Below are positions 1-7,081 of a DNA stretch of 64,000 bases, piece after piece. Position numbers and translations under genes: made by a program. The stretch is from JAHEDH01 sp963753285. Its GTDB lineage: Bacteria; Actinomycetota; Acidimicrobiia; Spongiisociales; ZC4RG35. The first letter of the stretch is position 1; every line of letters begins with the position of its first letter. The DNA lies in assembly GCA_963753285.1 (NCBI GenBank), contig CAVWBT010000011.1:1-64000 (forward strand), written 5' to 3'. Under the pieces are notes generated by a model. That model made no database searches and had not been told where the DNA came from. It worked only from the letters and a program-made list of their open reading frames with translations.

Positions 1-497
1 CGCGTATGCGCCGGGGGCCCGGGTGCAGGCCGGCACCGCCAAGGTGAAGCTGTACGGCACGCCTGGCACGACCATCAAGCTGACGCTTCGGAACAGCAGC
101 GGCACCGTCAAGGCGGCCGTCACGAAGCGGATGAACCGGATCGGCCAGGGCAAGGCGACGTTGCGCCGCAACGGCTCGACGGTGAAGATCAAGCCGGGCG
201 ACCGCGTGACGGTGGCGGGGGTGCCGGGTCGGATGACGGTGCTCACGTCGGACGTCGCGGTGGACCCCGCGAACGGCGGCACCGTCACCGGCACGTGCCG
301 GCCTGATGGTCCGTGGTATGTCGGCACCGTCAACAACGGCCTCAACCGGATCTTCCAAGTGGGGACGGCAGGCGCCGGGGGCGAGGTGGACGAGACCAGC
401 ATCTCCGGCACGACTCCCTGCCGTCCGGCTTCCGCGCCACCTAGGGTGCGACTCGACCCACGGCATCGGCCAGTTGATGATCGACGTGGTGCCCTGA
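1..497 (+). pseudogene. Secreted beta-rich protein, 3' part, frameshifted
   Basis: Coding sequence is open at the left edge in the frame of base 2 and stays open well before the first ATG, so this is the 3' part of a longer gene. The readable protein is rich in short beta-strand patterns (KVKLYGTPG, TIKLTLRNSSG, DRVTVAGVPGRM, WYVGTVNNGLNR), as in secreted or surface proteins. Near 415-440 the frame is lost and the natural-looking end (CDSTHGIGQLMIDVVP, stop at 495-497) lies in another frame, so at least one indel is present. It resembles the C-terminal half of the next gene and is probably a tandem paralogue. I do not recognise a named family. Function unknown; export is inferred from the neighbour's signal peptide. 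Confidence 0.5.
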
Positions 498-572
498 CGG
501 ATCGTCCGTCGGGGCGACTTGACGGGCGGCGTACCGTGAGCGGCGTTCCTTCGCATACGAGGAGATACCGCG

Positions 573-1652
573 ATGCGGTTCACCCGCGCCGATCACCACC
601 GCCATCCTGGGGATGGCGCTGCTCCTGTCCATCACCGCCTGGGCAGGGACCGGGCCGCGGCCACCCCTGCCGGCGCGCCCCGGTCGAGCGTGGAACTGGA
701 GATCGGCGACTGTGTGATCTCCGGTGAGACGAGTGGCATCCAGGACGATGCGCTGACCGTCGTCCATCGCGATCCCGGGGGCGCCCTGCGAGCGTCCCAC
801 ACGTTCGATGTCTCGGGCGGCGGGTGGCTGGTCGAGTGCCCCGGTCCCAGGGTGCGCGCCGGCGACCGGATTCCAGCCGCTGCTGGAGGGGGCGACACGG
901 TCCGGTTCCGCACCTTCATCGTGCCGGACCTGTCGATCCGCACCGCCCGGGCCTTCGACCGGATCCGCGGCACGGCGCCGCGTGTGTCCAGCGTGGACCT
1001 GGAGCTGTCCCTGTGCGACGTCGCGCACTTCGGCTGCACCACGTTCACGGAGAACGACATCCCGGTGAACACGACCACGCGCCGGTGGAGCTTCACCAGC
1101 GGCGAGAACCTTCAGTGGCGGATCGTCCGTGACCGTGCGCTGGGAGAAGGGGCTGGACCGGGTGTCGCGATCCCAGCGGTTCGCGCAGCTGATCGTGTCG
1201 CCCAGTTCCGCCACGGTCACGGGGACCGGACCGGCCAGTGGCCGGCGGGAGACGGTGTCGCTGCGGCGGGGCGAGCCGTTCGCGTCGGCGAGCCGACGTA
1301 CCAAGGCCAGTGCGGCGTTCCGTGGGGTGCTCAAGCGCAACGGCGGTCCGGTGAAGGTGCGCAAGGGCGACGTGCTGGCATCGACCATCGCGGGCGACGC
1401 CGCGCTCACCGTGCCCGCCACCGCCATCGCGTACACGGGGACCGCGCTGGAGGGTCGGTGCCGCAAGAACCGGCCGATGACGGTCCTGGTCAAGTCGCCC
1501 AACGGCGCGACGCTCTTCGGGCGCCTCACCACGACCGATGGCGCCGGCGACTGGTCGGTGCCGGGCACTGTCGCCAGCGGCAACCGGGTGGAGGCGTGGT
1601 GCGCGACGCCCGCCGGTGATGCGATCGTGCGGCGGCTCACGAGATTCTCCCT
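573..1652 (+). pseudogene. Secreted beta-rich protein, paralogue of upstream gene, frameshifted
   Basis: The ATG at 573 follows a good ribosome site (gaggagat). Read literally, the N-terminus is nonsense, but removing one base near 588 gives MRFTRAITTAILGMALLLSI and a Sec signal peptide ending TAWA. The frame then changes again near 860-890 (SSVELEIGDCVISG into FRTFIVPDLSIRTA) and near 1125 (NLQWRIVRD into TVRWEKGLDRV). The last part (RETVSLRRGEPF, GVLKRNGGPVKVRKGD, WSVPGTVASGNRVEAW) resembles the gene at 1-497. The end is uncertain; I place it before the hairpin at 1671. With all indels corrected this is an exported protein of about 360 residues. No enzyme motif or named family is visible. 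Confidence 0.5.
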
Positions 1653-1670
1653 GAGCCGGGCACCGGTCGT

Positions 1671-1690
1671 GGCCCGTCCGTGGGCGGGCC
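1671..1690 (+). terminator. GC-rich hairpin after secreted-protein gene
   Basis: The inverted repeat GGCCCG ... CGGGCC (1671-1690) is followed by ttct. It sits just after the likely end of the gene at 573-1652, as a rho-independent-like stop would. The short T tract is weak, as is usual in high-GC actinobacteria. Confidence 0.4.
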
Positions 1691-2002
1691 TTCTGCGGCC
1701 GGCCGACCGCGCGCCACCGACGGCCGCCACCTGCGCGTCCCCGGGCCGCCCGTTGCGTACCACGCACGTCCGACCCCTTGCGCGCCACGCACGACCGACC
1801 CCTTGCGCGCCACGCACACAGACCGGGAGGCAGCGGGCCCGGCCCTCACGTCGGTCCCAATTCGATGCGCCCCAACCACCAAAATCGGGAGGCAGCCCCA
1901 ATTCCGTGCTCCGGGCCCACCTCAACCGGGAAGGAAGGCCCAACTCGGCCGACTGTTTCCTTTCCTCGTGCGCCCGGCGCAACAACCGCCCCGCCACCCC
2001 CT
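1691..2002. other. Non-coding stretch with short direct repeats
   Basis: No reading frame here looks like a protein on either strand; long frames exist only because of GC bias. It holds the 25-bp direct repeat listed separately and several imperfect copies of a gggaggca/caattc-type motif between about 1825 and 1935. Function unknown. Confidence 0.45.
1770..1817. repeat. Two direct copies of a 23-bp sequence, 25-bp period
   Basis: The 23-bp sequence beginning ccgaccccttgcg and ending gccacgcac occurs at 1770-1792 and again, identical, at 1795-1817. A degenerate third copy may precede it near 1753-1769 (cgtaccacgcacgt). It lies in non-coding DNA between divergently placed genes. Confidence 0.7.
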
Positions 2003-2381
2003 CTACGAGCCCCACCACGAGTAGCTCCAGCGGTACCCGGATGAGAGCCCGTGGGGCACGAGTTCCTCTTGCCCGGTCCGCTCCGCGGAGGCCTGGGCGG
2101 ACCGGCTCCCGCACTTCGTGCCAGGGCGGATCGAGCGAGCTGGTCGCGCTGTCGGGCAGGCAGGAGGCGGAATGAGCCTCCCATCTCGCCCGGCGCCGTG
2201 GCGAAGGCCTGGACCAGGTGCGCGTGGTACGCGTCGAACCCGTCGAGTCGGGCGCCGCAGAGGCACGTTCGGAACGCCAGGTCCGCGATGTCCGCGTCCG
2301 CTGCGAGCCGAGCCTCGATCACTGCTTCGTCCTCTCGGACAGGTACGGGCCGTGGGTCTCAAGGATGGTCAGCGGGTCCAC
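2003..2381 (-). CDS. Hypothetical protein, probably frameshifted
   Basis: On the minus strand a GTG at 2381 lies 6 nt after a -10-like TACGAT (2393-2388), a leaderless arrangement. It begins MDPLTILETHGPYLSERTKQ and stops after 20 codons. The next frame then continues as VIEARLAADADIADLAFRTC, followed by LCGARLDGFDAYHAHLVQAF, which reads like one protein broken by an indel near 2320. The RTCLCGARLDGF stretch, with paired cysteines and later histidines, could bind metal. The C-terminus is unclear; one frame ends SGYRWSYSWWGS at 2003. I recognise no family. Divergent to the NOV_C gene. Confidence 0.3.
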
Positions 2382-2474
2382 GACCCGATCGTAGCCTGGT
2401 GGTGGTCCAGGGGCTCCCACAGCCGCAAGCCAGGTACTCTCCGACGAGATTACTCGCGGCGCGGAGGAGGCGGC

Positions 2475-3350
2475 ATGGACCAGTTCGCGGGCGGGCAGTC
2501 ACTGGCAAACCGTGGACCCAGTGCGAGGTCGAGGCGACGGTCGGCGCTTATGTCGAGATGCTCGCCATGGAACAACGCGGCCAGCGCTACACCAAGGTCG
2601 ACGTCGTCCGCCGGCTCCCGTCAGGTGCCGGCCCGCTCCCATGCCGCGATCGAGGTACAAGTTCAGCAACGTCAGCGCCATCCTGGATGAGCTTGGAGCA
2701 GCCATGGATCGACGGCTACAAGCCGCAGTCGAACTACCAACCGGACCTGCGCCGGACGGTGATGCGGCGGCTGGATTCCAGCAACCATGGCTCTCCGATG
2801 CGCTCACGGCGTCGAGTCCAGCGCGCTTATTCGCGCGCGCAGGTCCGCGACTCGCGACCACCGACGTGTTGGTGGCTCCCGCCACCGTCAGGGCCGAGCA
2901 CGAATCGGCGGGTCGCTCGTCGGTCAGCCTGACCGTCGGGCCCCGTATCCGCCCTGAAGCGACTTCCAGACCAAGGAGCTGGGCAACGCGGGCGAGGAGT
3001 GGGTGGTCGCCCTTGAGCGTGCCGAACTCGAACGGGCCCGGCCGTCTTGACCTGGCACAGCGGGTCGAGTGGACGGCGCGAGAGGTCGGTGATGGCACGG
3101 GGTACGACGTCGCCGGCTTCTTCCCGGACGGACGCGAGCGCCTGATCGAGGTCAAGACCACCAACTACGGAGCTCGGACGCCGTTCTACATCACCCGATG
3201 GGAGGTCAGTTCTCCTCCCTCCGACCGGAGGCATACTCCCTCTACCGGGTCCACGGGTTCGCGCGCGACCCGCGAATCTACGTCCTCGATGGGTCGGTGG
3301 AGGCCAACGCCACCCTGCGCCCTCAGGTGTTCCTCGGCCTGCCAATCTAG
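2475..3350 (+). pseudogene. NOV_C (DUF3883) domain protein, several frameshifts
   Basis: The ATG at 2475 follows the ribosome site ggagg. Joining frames gives one recognisable protein: WTQCEVEATVGAYVEMLAME near residue 12, then SHAAIE / YKFSNVSAILDELG / QPWIDGYKPQSNYQPDL. The C-terminal domain reads FQTKELGNAGEEWVVALE ... GTGYDVAGFFPDGRERLIEV, KTTNYGARTPFYITRWEV and ends QVFLGLPI at 3350. The last part is a NOV_C/DUF3883 domain, a nuclease-fold-like module common beside restriction and other defence genes. At least five single-base frame changes (around 2505, 2620, 2665, 2695 and 3205, and more between 2760 and 2960) prevent translation as written. It lies tail to tail with the endonuclease gene, overlapping it by 4 bases. 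The role is inferred from that context only. Confidence 0.65.
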
Positions 3351-4596
3351 GCGGCTTCGCGCCTGGCGCGGGGCGCGAGCTCGTAGGGAGGGGCGATCGC
3401 CTCGGCCTCGTCGTCCTGGTCGAACTCGCGCGACAACCAGTCATTCACTGCCCGAACATCACCGATGCCCTTCGCCCTCAGGATATCGACGATATCGCGG
3501 CCTGAAATCACGATGATCGGGTGGCCATCGGACTTCAGTTCCTGATACGCCTGTTCGTGCAGAAATGATGTCGTCACCAGAATGCCGAACATTCGGTTCC
3601 TGATTCGTGAGATAAGCCGCGCCAGCTCCCGGACGCCGACTGCATGACGCATGTCGTACAGCTTCGCCTCAAGGACGAAGTCCATCTTATCGGGTCAGAC
3701 TCAGGTCCCACGAACAGGTTGCCGTAGGCATCTCGACCGACCATCCCTGGATGGCCGCGTTGTCACATAGTCAACTCGTTCGGCATGGAGTTGCCATATC
3801 CGAGCAGCACAAGTCTCGAAGGCATGGGGTCGGTCCCTAAATCGGTCGAGTATCGCCTGGACCATCTGGCGGTCATTGGCCAGTGGTAGTTGCGCCACAC
3901 GAGAGCGAGGCTTCGTCTTTGGCGCACGGAGCGCCCTATAGGTACCGGAGCGCTGGAACTGCTTCCAGGGGGTAGGGGCACTTGGAGCCATAGGGACGTC
4001 CGACATGAGCTCCTTGATTCCATGTTCTGGGGACGACCGCCACATCGAGGACCGTGAATACGGCCCGATATCGTCTGGAACCGTTCCCCGAGTCGGAACG
4101 CCAGACGGCTGCGGGTAGTTCCCGTCGAGGGAAGGCCTGCTGCGCCCGGGACTGCCAGCCCTCGGAACACGACGTCGCGACCTCTCAGGCCCTTGGTGAA
4201 CAGCAGGAACGGCGGAATGCGTGACCGACGACCGAGGTGTAGGTCCTCAAAGACTGAAGCGAGGAGGCGGTTGCCGCCTCGCTTCGTCCGGTGAAGCTCC
4301 CGCCCCGGGTGTTTGTTGTCGCCGTAGGAGTGAATCGACCGAGCTCTAAAATCGAGGACGTCGGGCCAGTCATTGTCAGACAGGTCCGAGTAGAGCACGA
4401 CGAGTTGGTACCCGGACTTGGTCGCGTTCAAGCGTGAGCGGAACCCGCCCCCTATGCCGCAGCGAAGGAGGCGATGCAGTCGGTCGTCACCGGCGTTGCC
4501 CTTGACACCGCCCTCATAGGTGGCATCGACGACGAGGTCCGCCTCGTCCAGTTGGTCGAAGGCGATGCGGCGGCCTTCGGCATCGATGCCCACCAT
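3347..4596 (-). pseudogene. AspBHI/Mrr-like modification-dependent restriction endonuclease, frameshifted
   Basis: Reading minus from ATG 4596, the N-terminal half contains FDQLDEADLVVDATYEGG, GFRSRLNATKSGYQLVVLYS, DNDWPDVLDF, YGDNKHPGRELHRTKRGGN and IPPFLLFTKGLRGRDVVFRG, the pattern of AspBHI-type DNA-recognition domains. The C-terminal half contains a DAYGN turn, FVLEAKLY (E-x-K of the PD-(D/E)xK site) and RIRNRMFGILVTTSFLHEQA, then GHPIIVISGRDIVDIL, an Mrr-type nuclease. It ends at 3347. Known relatives cut DNA near 5-methylcytosine. Frames change near 4345 (a compensating pair), 4110-4040 and 3700, so it is broken as written. It is divergent from a C5-methyltransferase gene; how the two would coexist, by sequence context or by being a paired system, is open. 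Confidence 0.65.
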
Positions 4597-4635
4597 CGGG
4601 CCAGCTTACCCGCCCAGATGCCACTGCACCAGGCC

Positions 4636-4664
4636 TTGATCCCATGCCCGGGATCGGCTATGAT
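4636..4664 (+). promoter_or_regulatory. Promoter of the methyltransferase gene, leaderless
   Basis: TTGATC at 4636-4641 and TATGAT at 4659-4664 are separated by 17 bp and match -35 and -10 elements. The ATG at 4672 begins 7 nt after the -10, so the mRNA should start at or near the start codon without a leader. It lies in the 75-bp gap between the divergent endonuclease and methyltransferase genes. Confidence 0.65.
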
Positions 4665-4671
4665 CCCGCTC

Positions 4672-6333
4672 ATGGGTTCGGATCCTCGCACTGCCGCCAA
4701 GCCTCGCGTCGTGGAACTCTTCGCCGGGGTCGGCGGGTTCCGGCTGGGGATGGAGCCGCACGGCTTCGGACGATCTGGGCGAACCAGTGGGAGGCCAGGG
4801 ACGGCCGCCCAGCACGCGTGGGACGCCTACGTGGCCCGCTTCAACGGGGACCATGCGGCCGCCCCCAAGCGCGGCAACGAGGACATCGAGCGGGTGATGG
4901 ACCTCGCCGAGAGGGGCGAGTTCGAGATTCCCGACCACGAAGTGCTCGTCGGCGGCTTCCCCTGCTTCACGGCCGGGACCGCCATCCTGACCGAGTCCGG
5001 CTACCGGCCCATCGAGCAGCTGGTGGTCGGCGACAGGGTCTTGACCCATCTGGGCCGATGGCGGCGCGCCACGGCGGTGATGTCCCGAGAGGCCGAGTCC
5101 ACGCTCGTGCTCCGCGGCCAAGGCTTCCCGGATATCCACACCACTGACGAGCATCCGTTCTGGGCTCGCCGCCGTGGACATCGCTGGGACAACTCCCAGC
5201 GCCGCTCCGTCCGCACGTTCGACGAGCCCCGGTGGATCGAGGCCGGCCAGATCGACACGTCGGTGTTCGTCAGCCAGGTCTACCCGGTCGAGCATCCCGA
5301 GCCCCCGGTGGATACCGACCGCAGCGCTGCCTTCTACTGGCTCGTCGGCCGCTACCTGGCCGACGGGTGGCGGGTGACGGCCAACGGCAAGGGACGGGTC
5401 GTGATCGCCGCGGGCGCACACGAGGCGGACGAGGTGGAGCGCCGCATCCGAGCCGTCTACCCCTGCACGCCCTCGCGCGAGCGCACGGTCGTGAAGTTCC
5501 ACATCACGCGATCCGAGCTGCACGATTGGCTGGTCGACTTCGGCCATGGGGCCGCCGGCAAGCGAATCCCCGCTTGGCTGTACGGCATCGAGCGCGAGCA
5601 GGCCGCTGCGCTCCTGGACGGGTACGCGACGGGCGATGGCCATCCGTGGCAGGAGGGCTGGAAGGCGACCACGGTCAGTCGGTCACTTGCACTGGGCCTG
5701 GCCCTGCTGGTGCAGAAGGCGTTCGGTGTCGTCGCCAGCATCCACGAGGCCACCGTCCCGGCGACCACGACCATCGAGGGCCGGATCGTGGGGCAGCAGA
5801 AGCAGTACCAGCTGGTGGTGCCTCCGCGCAATCGGTCGGCCTTCATCGAGGGCAACTACGGATGGAAGCTGGTCCGGTCGGTCACGCCGGCGCCGGGGGC
5901 GACCGTCTACAACATCTCCGTCGAGGAGGACGAGTCCTACCTCGCCGACGGCTGCGTGGTCCACAACTGCCAGGACTACTCGGTGGCGAAGACGCTGAAC
6001 CAAGCGCTGGGCCTGGAGGGCAAGAAGGGCGTCCTGTGGTGGCAGATTCACCGCATCCTCACGATGAAGCGCCCGCCGTTCGTGTTCCTGGAGAACGTGG
6101 ATCGGCTGCTGAAGTCACCCGCGAGCCAGCGCGGGCGCGACTTTGCCATCATGCTCGCGACCCTGGGCAACCTGGGCTACGAGGTCGAGTGGCGGATGGT
6201 CAACGCCGCGGACTACGGCTTCCCGCAGAAGCGCCGGCGGGTCTACATCGTCGCCCGACTGGCAGGTCCCCGGCCCCGGGACCCCGCCGAGGTGCTGTAC
6301 AGCGGCACGATCGGCCGGGCGCTGGCGTCGTAG
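4672..6333 (+). CDS. C5-cytosine DNA methyltransferase with intein, C-terminus lost
   Basis: Methylates cytosine C5 in a specific DNA site using SAM. Motif I is VVELFAGVGGFRLGM (residues about 13-27). Motif IV (GGFPC) is interrupted after the proline by a 335-residue intein, and motif IV resumes as CQDYSVAKT. Motifs VI (FVFLENVDRLLKS) and VIII (YGFPQKRRRVYIVARL) follow. Without the intein only about 218 residues remain. The target-recognition domain and motifs IX-X are missing, because the frame hits a stop at 6333 next to the convergent spondin gene. Bases 4765-4800 contain a compensating indel pair: the expected HGFRTIWANQWEPGTAAQ is shifted for about 12 residues. The start was chosen by the promoter 7 nt upstream. 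As written the protein would be inactive. Confidence 0.8.
   Translation: MGSDPRTAAKPRVVELFAGVGGFRLGMEPHGFGRSGRTSGRPGTAAQHAWDAYVARFNGDHAAAPKRGNEDIERVMDLAERGEFEIPDHEVLVGGFPCFTAGTAILTESGYRPIEQLVVGDRVLTHLGRWRRATAVMSREAESTLVLRGQGFPDIHTTDEHPFWARRRGHRWDNSQRRSVRTFDEPRWIEAGQIDTSVFVSQVYPVEHPEPPVDTDRSAAFYWLVGRYLADGWRVTANGKGRVVIAAGAHEADEVERRIRAVYPCTPSRERTVVKFHITRSELHDWLVDFGHGAAGKRIPAWLYGIEREQAAALLDGYATGDGHPWQEGWKATTVSRSLALGLALLVQKAFGVVASIHEATVPATTTIEGRIVGQQKQYQLVVPPRNRSAFIEGNYGWKLVRSVTPAPGATVYNISVEEDESYLADGCVVHNCQDYSVAKTLNQALGLEGKKGVLWWQIHRILTMKRPPFVFLENVDRLLKSPASQRGRDFAIMLATLGNLGYEVEWRMVNAADYGFPQKRRRVYIVARLAGPRPRDPAEVLYSGTIGRALAS
4963..5967 (+). mobile_element. Intein with LAGLIDADG homing endonuclease, inserted at the catalytic Cys
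   Basis: A 335-residue in-frame insertion has the marks of a protein-splicing element. It starts with Cys1 (CFTAGTAILTESGYRPIEQL, block A). Block B carries the T-x-x-H motif in IHTTDEHPFW. Block F is VYNISVEEDESYLADG, and it ends GCVVHN before Cys+1 of the extein. Two dodecapeptide motifs mark a LAGLIDADG endonuclease: YWLVGRYLADGW (about residue 125) and ALLDGYATGDGH (about residue 216). Splicing would rejoin GGFP with CQDYS, restoring the PCQ catalytic motif. The +1 nucleophile needed for splicing is therefore the methyltransferase's own catalytic cysteine. The element itself has no visible frameshift. Confidence 0.9.
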
Positions 6334-6824
6334 GCGTTGGCCGTCAACGAGATGGTGTCCCCGACCTGCTTCGGGAGCCTCACCGAGTCGATCCCCGTGA
6401 ACCCGTCGTTCGTGCAGACGAGCATCGACGCCCACGAGACCAGATTCGCGCCGTTCGACGACGTCAGCGTGAACGTCCGGCTCTGCCCGGGGAGGATCAC
6501 CGGAGGCCCCTCCGAGGGGAGTGCCACGACGGCGTCGGCGATGTGCTTCGCAGCCCTACTCTCCGTGGCGAATGCCACAGCCGGTCCCAGATTGCCGTTC
6601 TCGGCGATCTCCTTGATCGCCTCCGACGCGGGCTCACCGACCTCGTACAGGTCGACGGCAGGTCGGTGGCTGGCGACGAGCGGTGGAGTGAACGGCTGGC
6701 CGTCGGTCAGGTTGGTGATGGTCACCGTGTAGGTCGCCGCGCTGTCGGCGGACGCCGGTGCGATCGCTGCCATCGTCAGAGCCGCCGCTCCGACCAGCGC
6801 AATCAGAATCCTTGCTCTCCTCAT
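6243..6824 (-). CDS. Secreted spondin-domain protein, C-terminus replaced at a junction
   Basis: The ATG at 6824 is preceded by gaaggagg. A signal peptide (MRRARILIALVGAAALTMAA, cleavage near ASA-DSA) is followed by a spondin_N-type domain: YTVTITNLTDGQPFTPPLVA, PAVDLYEVGEPASEAIKEIA, ENGNLGPAVAF, ASMLVCTNDGFTGIDSVRLP, GDTISLTANAYDA. Relatives continue with an acidic strand (like NTEDFADIVPPC) after this point. Here the frame instead runs as SARPIVPLYSTSAGS to a stop at 6243, reading antisense to the methyltransferase. Family homology ends at about 6326, the same place where the methyltransferase ends. An exported protein of unknown role, truncated by a rearrangement or a bad join. Confidence 0.7.
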   Translation of the reverse strand: MRRARILIALVGAAALTMAAIAPASADSAATYTVTITNLTDGQPFTPPLVASHRPAVDLYEVGEPASEAIKEIAENGNLGPAVAFATESRAAKHIADAVVALPSEGPPVILPGQSRTFTLTSSNGANLVSWASMLVCTNDGFTGIDSVRLPKQVGDTISLTANAYDASARPIVPLYSTSAGSRGRGPASRATM

Positions 6825-7081
6825 GGATGATCCTCCTTCAGATCTCCGAACCCCGTGTGGGTTCAGTTTCCATGCAACGACATAGATCTGTCGCAGATCT
6901 CTCGAGGAACGAAACCGTCGGGAAACTCCAGTCGAGAGTTCTTCGGGGTGCCGGCGTCGAAGGGCGCGCTGCTGCACGAACCGGTGGTGCTCGGGCTCGT
7001 ACGCTCCGCCGTTTGTGGTGCTGAATCGTGTAACTAGTCACTCCTGGCGCATCGTCGATCCTTCTCAAGTGGCCCCATCCC
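6825..7081. other. Intergenic region, divergent promoters
   Basis: About 257 bases between the divergent spondin and giant surface-protein genes. I see no gene. The moderately AT-richer stretch 6880-6935 and the segment gtgtaactagtcactcc near 7029 are the likeliest promoter area for the giant gene, but no clear -35/-10 pair stands out. Confidence 0.4.

Noticed and set aside
441..2114. Long frames on both strands between 441 and 2175
   Set aside because: Arginine/proline/glycine-rich products with no motif. They arise from GC bias and from indels that break the real genes.
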